DNA of 64,000 nucleotides, taken from Nodularia sp. (in: cyanobacteria). Its GTDB lineage: Bacteria > Cyanobacteriota > Cyanobacteriia > Cyanobacteriales > Nostocaceae. A model generated the notes under the pieces. The model was not told the origin of the DNA and did no database searches. It worked only from the letters and a program-made list of their open reading frames with translations. The position numbers and the translations under genes were made by a program. The DNA lies in contig REBL01000079.1 in the NCBI GenBank assembly GCA_007692755.1, forward strand, positions 30,247 to 94,246, written 5' to 3'. Shown here piece after piece: positions 24,919 through 34,131 of this stretch (position 1 is its first letter; every line of letters begins with the position of its first letter).

Positions 24919-25368
24919 ATGTTACAAAGCTTGTATGAGCAAGATTTTTATGCTTGGGTAGAACAAACCACTGAGCTTTTAAAATCGCAGCATTGGGACA
25001 CACTGGATTTAGAACATTTAATTGAGGAAGTAGTGGACTTGGGCAAGAGTCAGCAAAGGGCGTTGCAGAGTTCATTGCGGTTAGTATTATTGCATTTGCT
25101 CAAGTGGAAGCATCAACCCGAACGGCGTAGTCATAGTTGGCAAGTGACTATTACCCATGAGCGACTGAATTTAGATGAACTATTCGCAGAAAGTCCCAGC
25201 TTGCGCCGTTTTTTAAGTGATACTGACTGGATAGATGCCACTTATCAAAGAGCGCGGAAAGAAGCAATGGTAGAAACAACTTTATCAGGGGAGAACTTTC
25301 CGATGGTCTGTCCCTTTGGTGTCGATGAGATTTTAGACTTAGATTTTTATCCTAGTGTTGACGAATAA
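24919..25368 (+). CDS. DUF29 family protein (copy 1)
   Basis: This is a protein of 149 residues from ATG 24919; an in-frame TTG at 24880 would add 13 residues without family support. The DUF29 pattern is complete: LYEQDFYAWVEQTTELLKS at the start, DLEHLIEEVVDLGKSQQRAL, then LLHLLKWKHQPERRSHSW and the C-terminal FPMVCPFGVDEILD. The family is expanded in cyanobacteria, has no known activity and often behaves as accessory DNA. A second, diverged copy is at 55224-55652. The next gene (SixA) begins 75 bases downstream. Confidence 0.88.
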   Translation: MLQSLYEQDFYAWVEQTTELLKSQHWDTLDLEHLIEEVVDLGKSQQRALQSSLRLVLLHLLKWKHQPERRSHSWQVTITHERLNLDELFAESPSLRRFLSDTDWIDATYQRARKEAMVETTLSGENFPMVCPFGVDEILDLDFYPSVDE

Positions 25369-25443
25369 TTCTCATTTAATCGAATGAGTGAGCTTTCAGC
25401 AATCACTTCGTGCAAAATAAGTTTTTATAACAACACTAAAAAG

Positions 25444-25941
25444 ATGGAATTATACTTAATTCGTCATGGTATAGCCGAAGAAAAGCAACTAGACATTAAA
25501 AAAGATGAAGAGCGATCGCTTACTAAAGAAGGACGACAAAAAACCGAAAAAGTTGCCCAAAGCATTAAAAAATTGGGTTTGCAGTTTGAGATAATTGTCA
25601 CCAGTCCCTTAGTACGGGCGCGCCAAACGGCGGAAATTCTCCTAGCCACCGGACTCAGTAACCAATGGGAAGAATCTCCTCATCTTGCCCCCAACGGTCA
25701 TATATCCAGTTGGCTAAATTACTGGTTAGAACCCAAAAAATATGCACAAAAGACCCAAATTGCCTTGGTAGGACATGAACCTTGTTTAAGCGATTGGGCA
25801 GAAATTTTGGTTTGGGGAGAGGCCAAAGACAGTTTAGTCTTGAAAAAAGCAGGTATGATCGGGATAAAACTACCAGAAATAGGTTCACCTCTGGGTCGTA
25901 GTCAAATGTTTTGGTTGACACCGCCCAAGTACCTGCAATAA
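25444..25941 (+). CDS. sixA: SixA-type phosphohistidine phosphatase
   Basis: This is a protein of 165 residues from ATG 25444; a longer reading from 25384 lacks homology. The histidine-phosphatase signature is at the very N-terminus (ELYLIRHGIAEE, catalytic His8 of RHG). TSPLVRARQTAEIL (about residues 53-66) gives the phosphate-binding Arg, and LVGHEPCLSDW supplies the second catalytic His. SixA dephosphorylates histidine phosphotransfer domains or related phosphohistidines in the cytosol. The window contains several Hpt/kinase proteins that could be substrates, though none is adjacent. Confidence 0.88.
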   Translation: MELYLIRHGIAEEKQLDIKKDEERSLTKEGRQKTEKVAQSIKKLGLQFEIIVTSPLVRARQTAEILLATGLSNQWEESPHLAPNGHISSWLNYWLEPKKYAQKTQIALVGHEPCLSDWAEILVWGEAKDSLVLKKAGMIGIKLPEIGSPLGRSQMFWLTPPKYLQ

Positions 25942-26053
25942 CAGCTTTGCAACATTTTTTCAAAAAGTGTTGTGACATCGGCTACTGTTATAGCGACAAG
26001 AATTTCTGGTAAGTTAGCGTGAGCAGATATTTCAACAAGCAAATGGTGTTGCC

Positions 26054-27190
26054 ATGATGGTGTGCGAATACAAGCCTGGTTTAGAAGGCATTCCCGCCGC
26101 CCAATCGAGTATTAGTCATGTTGATGGGCAGAAGGGAATTCTAGAATATCGTGGCATCCGGATTGAGGAACTAGCAGAAAAAAGTTCATTTCTAGAAACT
26201 GCTTATCTCTTAATCTGGGGTGAACTGCCAAGTAAAGAAGAATTAGAAGCGTTTGAGCATGAGGTTCGCTACCACAGGCGGATCAAATACCGCATTCGGG
26301 ACATGATGAAATGCTTTCCAGAAAGCGGTCACCCGATGGATGCTCTGCAAGCCTCAGCTGCGGCATTAGGCTTGTTTTATTCGCGCCGGGACTTACACAA
26401 TCCTGCCTATATTCGGGATGCCGTGGTGCGCTTGTTAGCGACCATTCCCACAATGGTAGCGGCATTCCAGTTGATGCGAAAAGGCAACGACCCCGTAAGG
26501 CCTCGTGATGACTTAGACTATGCCGCCAACTTTCTCTATATGCTCAACGAGCAAGAACCAGATCCTTTGGCAGCAAAAATTTTTGACATCTGCTTGATCC
26601 TGCACGTTGAGCATACAATGAATGCCTCTACCTTCAGTGCTAGGGTAACGGCTTCCACCTTAACTGACCCCTACGCTGTAGTTGCTAGTGCCGTCGGAAC
26701 CCTCGGAGGTCCCCTACACGGTGGAGCCAATGAAGAAGTGATTCAGATGTTGGAAGACATTGGCACAGTAGAAAATGTGCGTCCCTATGTAGAGGACTTG
26801 CTGCAACGCAAAGCCAAAATCATGGGCTTTGGACACCGTGTGTATAAAGTCAAAGATCCACGAGCTACGGTTTTACAAAACCTAGCAGAGCAATTGTTTG
26901 CCAAGTTTGGGCATGATAAGTACTATGACATTGCCCTCGAAATGGAACGGGTAGTGGCAGAAAAACTGCCAGGCAAAGGGATTTATCCCAATGTTGACTT
27001 TTATTCGGGTTTGGTGTACAGGAAAATGGGAATTCCTACAGACTTATTTACACCAATATTTGCGATCGCCCGTGTAGCAGGTTGGCTAGCACACTGGAAA
27101 GAACAACTCGCAGAAAACCGCATATTTCGACCGACCCAGATTTATAACGGGAAGCATGAGGTTACTTATCTTCCCATCGATCAACGTTAA
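26054..27190 (+). CDS. gltA: Citrate synthase
   Basis: This is a protein of 378 residues, the length of short bacterial citrate/methylcitrate synthases. It condenses oxaloacetate and acetyl-CoA in the cyanobacterial oxidative branch that supplies 2-oxoglutarate, the nitrogen-status signal. Conserved parts seen are GLEGIPAAQSSISHVDG, ILEYRGIRIEELAE, the active-site HTMNASTFSARV (catalytic His near residue 188), GGPLHGGANEEV (His near 223), MGFGHRVYK (substrate Arg/His) and the Asp-containing NVDFYSGLVY. Start codons at 26054 and 26057 are equivalent. It is monocistronic, followed by a 315-base spacer before ndhA. Confidence 0.95.
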   Translation: MMVCEYKPGLEGIPAAQSSISHVDGQKGILEYRGIRIEELAEKSSFLETAYLLIWGELPSKEELEAFEHEVRYHRRIKYRIRDMMKCFPESGHPMDALQASAAALGLFYSRRDLHNPAYIRDAVVRLLATIPTMVAAFQLMRKGNDPVRPRDDLDYAANFLYMLNEQEPDPLAAKIFDICLILHVEHTMNASTFSARVTASTLTDPYAVVASAVGTLGGPLHGGANEEVIQMLEDIGTVENVRPYVEDLLQRKAKIMGFGHRVYKVKDPRATVLQNLAEQLFAKFGHDKYYDIALEMERVVAEKLPGKGIYPNVDFYSGLVYRKMGIPTDLFTPIFAIARVAGWLAHWKEQLAENRIFRPTQIYNGKHEVTYLPIDQR

Positions 27191-27574
27191 CTGGTAGTTG
27201 GATTGTTAGTCACACTTATTCTCCGTTATTAAGTAGACCACCGTTACCACAAGATCGGCGGAGGTCTTGTCATGATTTGTGAGGCGAGGGTGAAGGAAGT
27301 AGAGAATGTCCCTGTGCTTTGTCTACTTCCTCTTCTCGCCAAACAAAACAAATCCCAATCCTAACCATAAGTAGAAGTTCTTGTATAGCTTCAAGGACTG
27401 AAAACCATGGGACGATATACTAGGCATGGGAATTGGCGAAAATCTCTGGCTACGCCACGCAAGCTATCAATCAAGCTTCTTCATCAAAGCACAAAAGGAT
27501 GAAGGATGAAGGAACCGAATTTTATACCTTATAACTTCACACTTCATACTTCAGTTGACTTAAAGAGCAGAAAC
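27191..27574. other. Spacer with an imperfect long hairpin and a dispersed repeat
   Basis: The arms ggcgagggtgaaggaagtag (from 27283) and ctacttcctcttctcgcc (to 27340) pair imperfectly and probably end gltA transcription. A dispersed repeat copy lies at 27447-27469. A trace of a tandem repeat (aggatgaaggatgaagg) lies directly before ndhA at 27495-27511. No gene is seen. Confidence 0.5.
27447..27469. repeat. Dispersed 23-base repeat, copy 2
   Basis: It is identical over 23 bases to 20317-20339 and lies in the leader of the ndh operon. Confidence 0.75.
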
Positions 27575-28693
27575 ATGAACTCAGGAATTGACCTCCAAGG
27601 AACGTTTATTCAATCCGTCATGGATTTAGGAATACCAGCAGGGACAGCCAAAGCCATTTGGATGCCCTTGCCCATGATACTGATGCTCATTGGAGCAACA
27701 GTGGGGGTACTAGTCTGTGTTTGGTTAGAACGAAAGATTTCGGCATCAGTACAGCAGCGCATTGGGCCAGAATTTATTGGTCCTTTTGGCTTACTAGCTC
27801 CGGTAGCCGATGGACTCAAGCTGGTATTTAAAGAAGATATCGTACCAGCTAAAGCTGATGCTTGGCTATTTACCATCGGTCCCATTTTAGTCGTACTGCC
27901 AGTATTTCTGTCCTATTTGATTGTCCCCTTTGGACAGAATATTGTAATTACAAACGTAGGCATGGGAATATTCCTGTGGATTGCGTTTTCTAGCATTGCC
28001 CCCATTGGGTTGTTAATGGCTGGTTACGCATCAAACAACAAGTATTCCCTCATCGGTGGCTTGCGGGCTGCTGCTCAGTCTATTAGCTACGAAATTCCGC
28101 TATCCTTGAGTGTGTTAGCCGTCGTCATGATGTCTAACAGCCTCAGCACCATTGATATTGTTAACCAGCAATCTGGCTATGGTATCCTCGGCTGGAACAT
28201 TTGGCGGCAACCAGTAGGGTTTCTAATTTTTTGGATAGCAGCCCTGGCTGAATGTGAACGCTTGCCCTTTGACTTACCAGAAGCGGAAGAAGAAATCGTC
28301 GCTGGTTATCAGACCGAATACTCTGGCATGAAATTCGCGCTGTTTTACCTCAGTTCCTATGTCAACCTAGTGCTTTCTGCTCTACTGGTAGCAGTTTTAT
28401 ATCTGGGTGGTTGGGACTTTCCCATTCCCGTGAATGTCATAGCTAATTGGCTGGGAATCAGTGAATTCAATCCCGTCTTGCAAGTAGCAACGGCTTCTTT
28501 GGGTATTGTCATGACCCTAATCAAAGCCTATTTGCTAGTGTTTATCGCCATCTTGTTGCGTTGGACAGTACCACGGGTGCGGATTGACCAATTGTTAGAT
28601 TTAGGATGGAAGTTTTTGTTGCCACTGGCTTTGGTTAATCTTCTAGTCACCGCAGCACTAAAACTTGCCTTTCCCTTCGCCTTTGGTGGATAA
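27575..28693 (+). CDS. ndhA: NAD(P)H-quinone oxidoreductase (NDH-1) subunit 1
   Basis: This is a protein of 372 residues from ATG 27575, the exact length class of cyanobacterial NdhA; an upstream ATG at 27506 would add an unsupported leader encoded by repeat DNA. It is an eight-helix membrane subunit of the NDH-1 complex in thylakoids (respiration and cyclic electron flow). Conserved loops are [46 protein letters not shown] and [20 protein letters not shown], the quinone-site loop. It is the first gene of ndhA-I-G-E. Confidence 0.97.
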   Translation: MNSGIDLQGTFIQSVMDLGIPAGTAKAIWMPLPMILMLIGATVGVLVCVWLERKISASVQQRIGPEFIGPFGLLAPVADGLKLVFKEDIVPAKADAWLFTIGPILVVLPVFLSYLIVPFGQNIVITNVGMGIFLWIAFSSIAPIGLLMAGYASNNKYSLIGGLRAAAQSISYEIPLSLSVLAVVMMSNSLSTIDIVNQQSGYGILGWNIWRQPVGFLIFWIAALAECERLPFDLPEAEEEIVAGYQTEYSGMKFALFYLSSYVNLVLSALLVAVLYLGGWDFPIPVNVIANWLGISEFNPVLQVATASLGIVMTLIKAYLLVFIAILLRWTVPRVRIDQLLDLGWKFLLPLALVNLLVTAALKLAFPFAFGG

Positions 28694-28779
28694 ACCAATT
28701 TGAGGTTTTAGGTTTTAGATTGAATCTGAAATCTCAAATCCCAGATCCAGAATTGAAAAGAGAGAGAAAAACACTAAAA

Positions 28780-29373
28780 ATGCTCAAGTTCCTCAAACAA
28801 GTTGGTGATTACGCCAAAGAAGCAGTACAAGCTGGACGTTATATTGGTCAAGGGTTAGCTGTAACTTTCGACCATATGCAGCGCCGCCCAGTTACTGTAC
28901 AGTACCCTTACGAAAAACTGATTCTGGGCGAAAGGTTTCGTGGCAGAATTCACTTTGAGTTTGATAAATGTATCGCCTGTGAAGTCTGTGTTCGGGTTTG
29001 TCCAATCAATCTGCCTGTAGTGGATTGGGAATTTGAGAAAGCTAACAAAAAGAAAAAGCTCAAACACTACAGCATTGACTTTGGAGTTTGTATATTCTGC
29101 GGTAACTGTGTGGAATACTGCCCAACTAACTGTCTATCGATGACAGAAGAGTATGAACTATCAACTTACGATCGCCATGAATTGAATTATGACAACGTAG
29201 CCTTAGGTCGTCTGCCTTACAAAGTCACAAATGACCCAATGGTTACCCCACTGCGCGAACTAGCTTATTTGCCCAAGGGTGTCATGGAACCTCATGGCCT
29301 GCCTGCTGATGCCCCTCGTGCTGGTTCTCGTCCAGAAGACCTGCTAGAACAAACAGAAAAAACCAGTGGCTAG
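28780..29373 (+). CDS. ndhI: NDH-1 subunit I (two 4Fe-4S clusters)
   Basis: This is a protein of 197 residues from ATG 28780; the upstream GTG/TTG-type extension from 28720 has no family support. It is a peripheral-arm iron-sulfur subunit of NDH-1. Two complete ferredoxin-type motifs are seen, [12 protein letters not shown] and [12 protein letters not shown], each the CxxCxxCxxxCP needed for one 4Fe-4S cluster. The N-terminal [20 protein letters not shown] and the [18 protein letters not shown] segment are typical. It lies 86 bases after ndhA and 163 bases before ndhG, a longer gap than usual, filled by a repeat. Confidence 0.97.
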   Translation: MLKFLKQVGDYAKEAVQAGRYIGQGLAVTFDHMQRRPVTVQYPYEKLILGERFRGRIHFEFDKCIACEVCVRVCPINLPVVDWEFEKANKKKKLKHYSIDFGVCIFCGNCVEYCPTNCLSMTEEYELSTYDRHELNYDNVALGRLPYKVTNDPMVTPLRELAYLPKGVMEPHGLPADAPRAGSRPEDLLEQTEKTSG

Positions 29374-29382
29374 AGCCGCAAA

Positions 29383-29444
29383 GCGGAAGTCAAAAGTCAA
29401 AAGTCAAAAGTCAAAAGTTTACATAATCGGCTTTTGATTGATTT
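29383..29444 (+). repeat. Dispersed spacer element with aagtcaa heptamers, copy 1
   Basis: The heptamer aagtcaa occurs four times in perfect tandem (29387-29414), followed by ggcttttgattgattt at 29429-29444. The caaaag of the heptamers is complementary to cttttg, so the transcript can form a hairpin. Related copies lie at 48371-48422 and 50211-50258. It separates ndhI from ndhG. Confidence 0.7.
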
Positions 29445-29536
29445 GAAGTTTAAATTCCGCCAGGCGGTGCTATTGGGTAATCGTAATTAGCGATTACCAG
29501 TTACCATTTATTGGAAATTAAAAAGGATCGGAAAAA

Positions 29537-30151
29537 GTGAATCTAGCCGAAGGAGTACAGTTTGTTTCGTTGTGCATACTGGGCGCGATGATGATTGGAG
29601 CAGCTTTAGGAGTAGTGCTGTTCTCTAACGTTGTCTATTCTGCCTTTATGCTGGGAGGCGTATTTATCAGCATGGCAGGAATCTACCTGTTGCTGAACGG
29701 TGATTTTGTCGCAGCCGCACAAGTTTTGGTTTATGTTGGGGCGGTTAACGTGCTAATTTTGTTTGCCATTATGTTGGTGAACAAGCGGGAAGATTTTGCG
29801 CCATTTCCCAGTGCTGGGCTGCGGAAAGTCCTCACAGGAATAGTCAGTCTGGGATTATTTGGTCTATTGAGTGTGATGGTATTGGGGACTCCTTGGGCAT
29901 ACTCAACACCTGCTGCTGTAGCTCCAGAAAGTTCTATAGTTGTGATTGGTGAGCATTTCTTCACTGACTTTTTACTGCCTTTTGAACTGGCTTCAGTATT
30001 GTTGCTGATAGCAATGGTGGGAGCGATTATTTTGGCACGTCGCGAGTATTTGCCTGAAGAACCAACACCCTCAGATTTGCAACAAACTGTTTTGACTTTG
30101 CCAGAACGCCCCAGAGACTTGGTATCGGCGGGTAGCGAAACCAAAGAGTAA
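29537..30151 (+). CDS. ndhG: NDH-1 subunit 6 (subunit J)
   Basis: This is a protein of 204 residues with a GTG start at 29537 and aaaaggatcgg upstream. It has five hydrophobic segments, typical for NdhG: VQFVSLCILGAMMIGAALGV, VYSAFMLGGVFISMAGIYLL (with the pi-bulge helix region), AAQVLVYVGAVNVLILFAIM, the GIVSLGLFGLLSVMVLG helix and FELASVLLLIAMVGAIILAR. The soluble tail ends with PERPRDLVSAGSETKE. It is a membrane-arm subunit of thylakoid NDH-1 taking part in proton-pumping connectivity. NdhE follows 82 bases downstream. Confidence 0.95.
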   Translation: MNLAEGVQFVSLCILGAMMIGAALGVVLFSNVVYSAFMLGGVFISMAGIYLLLNGDFVAAAQVLVYVGAVNVLILFAIMLVNKREDFAPFPSAGLRKVLTGIVSLGLFGLLSVMVLGTPWAYSTPAAVAPESSIVVIGEHFFTDFLLPFELASVLLLIAMVGAIILARREYLPEEPTPSDLQQTVLTLPERPRDLVSAGSETKE

Positions 30152-30233
30152 AATTTGCGAATCATATCGCCAGTAAAAAGCCAGATTTTTGATGGCTACG
30201 TCACGTCAGCTAACAGAAGAGAACCAATAATCC

Positions 30234-30539
30234 ATGCAACTCCAGTATTTTTTACTACTAGCAGCAGCTTTGTTTTGTATTGGCATTTATGGCTTAATTA
30301 CCAGTCGGAATGCTGTACGGGTATTAATGTCAATTGAGTTACTGCTGAATGCTGTTAATCTGAATTTAATGGCATTTTCCAACTTTCTCGATTCAACTTT
30401 AATTAAGGGTCAGGTATTCACCGTGTTTGTGATTACCGTGGCAGCTGCTGAAGCGGCAGTGGGTCTAGCCATTGTGCTGGCCATTTATCGCAACCGCGAT
30501 ACCGTCGATATGGAGCAGTTTAATCTCCTGAAGTGGTAA
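30234..30539 (+). CDS. ndhE: NDH-1 subunit 4L (subunit K)
   Basis: This is a protein of 101 residues, the invariant length of NdhE/NuoK. Three membrane helices are visible: [38 protein letters not shown] with the conserved intramembrane Glu (in SIELL), and [20 protein letters not shown] with the second conserved Glu. It is the last subunit of the ndhA-I-G-E cluster. The NAD kinase gene starts six bases after its stop, so it is probably translated from the same transcript. Confidence 0.97.
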   Translation: MQLQYFLLLAAALFCIGIYGLITSRNAVRVLMSIELLLNAVNLNLMAFSNFLDSTLIKGQVFTVFVITVAAAEAAVGLAIVLAIYRNRDTVDMEQFNLLKW

Positions 30540-30545
30540 TTTTGC

Positions 30546-31466
30546 GTGCAACTCAAGCAGGTAATCATTGCTTATAAAGCACGAGATTCCCAGAGTAAAC
30601 GCTGGGCAGAACTCTGTGCTAAACAACTAGAAAACCGCCATTGTCAGGTGTTGATGGGGCCTAGTGGGCCAAAAGATAACCCTTACCCGGTGTTTTTGGC
30701 TTCTGCAACTCAACCCATTGATTTGGCTTTGGTACTCGGTGGTGATGGCACTGTTTTAACAAGTGCCAGACATTTAGCCCCAGCTGGTATACCCATTTTG
30801 GGTGTGAATATTGGCGGTCATCTGGGCTTTTTAACCGAGTCTGTGGATGAGTTTGAAGATACAGAGAAAATTTGGGATCGGCTATTTGAGGATCGCTATG
30901 CCATCCAGAGGCGGATGATGCTACAAGCGGCAGTGTATGAGGGTCAACGCACGAACATGGAACCTGTAACTGAGCGCTACCTCGCTTTAAACGAGTTTTG
31001 TGTGAAACCCGCTTCTGCTGACCGTATGATTACCTCAATTCTGGAAATGGAAATTGATAGTGAGGTAATCGATCAATATGTGGGGGATGGTTTGATTATT
31101 TCCACTCCCACTGGTTCTACTGGTTATACCGTTTCTGCGAATGGCCCCATTATCCACGATGGTATGGAGGCGGTTACCATCACTCCGATTTGTCCCATGA
31201 GTCTTTCTAGTCGCCCTCTAGTTTTACCTCCTGGTTCTGTAGTCAGCATCTGGCCTTTGGGGGACTATGATTTGAGTACAAAGCTGTGGATGGATGGGGT
31301 GTTATCTACGTCGATTTGGCCAGGACATCGTGTTGATGTGCGTATGGCTGATTGTCGAGCGAAGTTTATTATTTTGCGAGAGAACAATTCATATTATCAG
31401 ACACTGCGAGAGAAGCTGCTTTGGGCAGGTACAAGGGTTCGCTACAGTAATAATCACCGCAATTGA
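30546..31466 (+). CDS. nadK: NAD(+) kinase
   Basis: This is a protein of 306 residues from GTG 30546. It phosphorylates NAD to NADP in the cytosol. The kinase signature LALVLGGDGTVLTSAR (about residues 58-73) with the catalytic Asp of GGDG, the NIGGHLGFLTE loop, the NEFCVKPAS motif (NE pair) and the glycine-rich DGLIISTPTGSTGYTVSANG are all present. It sits six bases after ndhE, coupling NADP supply with the NADPH-related NDH-1 genes; this neighbourhood is common in Nostocales. It ends before a good terminator at 31529-31553. Cyanobacteria usually have two NAD kinases; which one this represents cannot be told here. Confidence 0.95.
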   Translation: MQLKQVIIAYKARDSQSKRWAELCAKQLENRHCQVLMGPSGPKDNPYPVFLASATQPIDLALVLGGDGTVLTSARHLAPAGIPILGVNIGGHLGFLTESVDEFEDTEKIWDRLFEDRYAIQRRMMLQAAVYEGQRTNMEPVTERYLALNEFCVKPASADRMITSILEMEIDSEVIDQYVGDGLIISTPTGSTGYTVSANGPIIHDGMEAVTITPICPMSLSSRPLVLPPGSVVSIWPLGDYDLSTKLWMDGVLSTSIWPGHRVDVRMADCRAKFIILRENNSYYQTLREKLLWAGTRVRYSNNHRN

Positions 31467-31528
31467 TTTATTAGGTGTCTACCGAGCGCTTTTACTGCCA
31501 GTTGTCTGGGAAAATAAAAATATGCTAG

Positions 31529-31553
31529 CCCCCGGATATTTTCGGGGGTTTTT
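31529..31553 (+). terminator. Rho-independent terminator of the ndh-nadK operon
   Basis: The stem cccccg (31529-31534) / cggggg (31543-31548) with an eight-base loop is followed directly by ttttt. Confidence 0.88.
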
Positions 31554-31634
31554 CCGCAGTTGTGGTTGGGGGTAAGTTATTCAAATAGTTAACTTAATTA
31601 GAATATTTTCAAGCACTTTATCAGAAACCTAATT

Positions 31635-33230
31635 ATGCGGAACCTCGCTCTTGTTCCGAGTTGGTTGCGGTTTTTTATAATCTTTTTGTTGGCAATGGGT
31701 ATATTATTTCGCTTTGTTAATCTTGAAGGTAAAGTTTATTCCCATGATGAAACTTATACATTATTACGAATTTCTGGTTATACAGTAAATGAAGTCAAGC
31801 AGCAATTATTCAACGGTAACGTAATTAGTAAAGAAGGTTTTGCTAGGTTTCAACGTCCTAATTTAGGAAAAGGCTTTAGTGGGACAATTATGTCTCTGGC
31901 AAAGGAAGACCCGCAACATCCACCGCTTTATTATTTAATAGCTAGATTATGGGTGCAAATATGGGGTAATTCAGTAACTGCAATTAGAAGTTTATCTGCT
32001 TTTATTAGCTTGCTAGTGTTTCCGTGTATTTATTGGCTATGCCGAGAATTATTTAATGTGCCATTATCAGTACCTTGGTTAGCGATCGCTCTGATGGCAG
32101 TTTCCCCTATTCATGTGCTTTACTCTCAAGAAGCACAAGCATCTATTCTTTGGTTAGTCACCATTATACTGTGCAGCGCGTCACTATTGCGAGCTATTCG
32201 GATAGAGTCAAAAGAACAGCAAATTCCAGATCGCTTTGCTATCTGGGGAATTTATGTATTAACTTTGGCACTAAGTCTATATACAAGTTTAGAGAGTATT
32301 TTGATGGCTGTATTTCAGGGAATTTATATAATAACAACTACAAAATTTCAAATAACTGAAACAGTCAGAGCATATTTGATAGCATCATCTCTGGGATTTT
32401 TAGCTTTCATGCCTTGGATGATGATTGTATTAGCCAATTTATTTGAGTTTCTGATATCAGCAGATGTGATCAAAAACGAAACATCCCGGATACCTTTAAT
32501 TCTAGTTGCTCTAATGCAAATAAGTCGGCTTTTTTTTGATTTAAATATTAGCTTAGAAAATCCTCTTAGCTATTTATTTTCATTAATATTTTTAAGTCTA
32601 GTAGGATATGCGATTTATTTTTTATGTCTAACCACTCACTATAAAGTCTGGTCTTTAGTGCTAACGTTAATCATATCACCAGTAATACCGATAATACTAC
32701 CAAATTTATTTTATAGACGTATGCTTTCAATTTCGTATTCATATTTAGTACCTATTTCTTTAGGTATTCAAATTGCTGTTGCTTATCTACTAGCTACGCA
32801 AATATATAATGGGATTGTATTACGCCGCAGAATTTGGCAAGTAATTTTGGTATTGATAATTGTTTGTGGGCTAGTTTCTTCTAGAGTAAGCTACGAATCT
32901 GATACTTGGTGGCATAAAGGAATTAGCAATGGTAATCCACAAGTTGCGAAGATTATTAATCAAGCTGAAAGCCCACTTTTAATTAGTGATTATGAGGGAA
33001 TTAATTATAAAAATGTCTTTTCTTTGAGTTATCTTGTACAGCCAAAAGTACGATTTCAATTAGTAAAAGGTCAAGATATTCCTGATATACCTACTGGTTT
33101 TACTGATGTTTTTTTACTCAATCCTTCAGATACCTGGAGAGTCAAACTAGAAAATAAATATAAATCTACAACTAATGTAGTTTATAGTAACAATTATTAT
33201 TTGCTGTGGAAGTTAGCTAATCCTATTTGA
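31635..33230 (+). CDS. GT-C type (family 39-like) membrane glycosyltransferase
   Basis: This is a protein of 531 residues with roughly ten to twelve hydrophobic segments. The first helix (FFIIFLLAMGILFRFVNL) is followed by YSHDETYTLLR, in which Asp38-Glu39 form the acidic pair expected in the first external loop of GT-C enzymes. Next come DPQHPPLYYLIARLW and SVTAIRSLSAFISLLVFP, both typical of the ArnT/PMT (family 39) class. Such enzymes transfer sugars from polyprenyl phosphates on the outer face of the membrane. The C-terminal soluble part (after about residue 425) is short. No neighbouring polysaccharide genes indicate the acceptor. Composition is more AT-rich than its neighbours. Confidence 0.7.
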   Translation: MRNLALVPSWLRFFIIFLLAMGILFRFVNLEGKVYSHDETYTLLRISGYTVNEVKQQLFNGNVISKEGFARFQRPNLGKGFSGTIMSLAKEDPQHPPLYYLIARLWVQIWGNSVTAIRSLSAFISLLVFPCIYWLCRELFNVPLSVPWLAIALMAVSPIHVLYSQEAQASILWLVTIILCSASLLRAIRIESKEQQIPDRFAIWGIYVLTLALSLYTSLESILMAVFQGIYIITTTKFQITETVRAYLIASSLGFLAFMPWMMIVLANLFEFLISADVIKNETSRIPLILVALMQISRLFFDLNISLENPLSYLFSLIFLSLVGYAIYFLCLTTHYKVWSLVLTLIISPVIPIILPNLFYRRMLSISYSYLVPISLGIQIAVAYLLATQIYNGIVLRRRIWQVILVLIIVCGLVSSRVSYESDTWWHKGISNGNPQVAKIINQAESPLLISDYEGINYKNVFSLSYLVQPKVRFQLVKGQDIPDIPTGFTDVFLLNPSDTWRVKLENKYKSTTNVVYSNNYYLLWKLANPI

Positions 33231-33368
33231 TTTGCAAAAATTGAGTAATAAGTCGGAGATTTTGGGTTCTAAGAGATAAATGTTATTATAGGCATCATCC
33301 AGAGCTTGACAACCGATAATGATGCGGCGCAAAGTAAAAGTAGGTTCATTTTCAGTAAAAATTATCTT

Positions 33369-34085
33369 ATGCAAACAGTAGATTTTTTGCGTCTTATACA
33401 TCCAGCGATCGCGATCATTTTTGTTTTTCCTTTAATTGGGATTGTGGTTAATTTTGCTTGGCAAACACGCCAACGTCGCTTACAAACTTTAGATGAAAAT
33501 AAGAGTACAATTCCGCCAGTTGTTGGTAAAGAACACAAGAAATTTGGCGACTGGTTGACAAGTGCAGTTGTAGGATTGTCTTTAATAGGATTAGCTCACC
33601 CAATCGGCAAAAATATTATCAGAAATCAATTGTGGAATCAGTCCATTTTCTCAGTAATATTTATTCTGTTAATGTTTGTTTTAACTATTACTTCCCTGGC
33701 ATTACTTTATCGAGCCAAGCAGCGGCTATGGCGGGGAGTGTTTGCATCCTTAACTGGTGCAGGTTTAGTGATTCTTGGTTGCCAAGATGGAGTATTTCGC
33801 CGGACAAATGAATGGTATTGGTCACATTATTATATTGGTATTGCTGCCTCATTGCTGATGATATTTTCTATAGCAATTGTGCAAGATATCTATCAAGATA
33901 GGTCTCATCGTTGGCGGTTGGTTCACATTATATTAAACTGCGTTGCTTTATTACTCTTTATAGGACAAGGAATGACAGGGACAAGAGACTTATTAGAAAC
34001 TCCTTTGAGTTGGCAAGAAACCTATATTTATCAGTGTAATTTTGCTAATAAAACCTGTCCAACACCTAATGAACAAAGACCATAA
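33369..34085 (+). CDS. DUF4079 membrane protein
   Basis: This is a protein of 238 residues from ATG 33369, where the family N-terminus MQTVDFLRLIHPAIAIIFVF begins; an upstream start at 33306 adds unrelated residues. Five to six membrane helices are predicted, with the conserved loops GDWLTSAVVGLSLIGLAHP and RFRRTNEWYWSHYYIG-like text (FRRTNEWYWSHYYIGI). Conserved His residues in helices (LIHPAIA, LAHPIG, WSHYY) recall cytochrome b561-like haem sites. DUF4079 is confined to cyanobacteria and plastid-bearing relatives, and its function is unknown. The gene ends 47 bases before a convergent kinase gene. Confidence 0.82.
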   Translation: MQTVDFLRLIHPAIAIIFVFPLIGIVVNFAWQTRQRRLQTLDENKSTIPPVVGKEHKKFGDWLTSAVVGLSLIGLAHPIGKNIIRNQLWNQSIFSVIFILLMFVLTITSLALLYRAKQRLWRGVFASLTGAGLVILGCQDGVFRRTNEWYWSHYYIGIAASLLMIFSIAIVQDIYQDRSHRWRLVHIILNCVALLLFIGQGMTGTRDLLETPLSWQETYIYQCNFANKTCPTPNEQRP

Positions 34086-34131
34086 TGTATTTAGTACAGT
34101 ACGGCGTAAGTAGGTGGTTACTAAAGGTAGT

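Noticed and set aside
29731..30165. 144-codon minus-strand frame over ndhG
   Set aside because: Antisense shadow of a conserved NDH-1 subunit.
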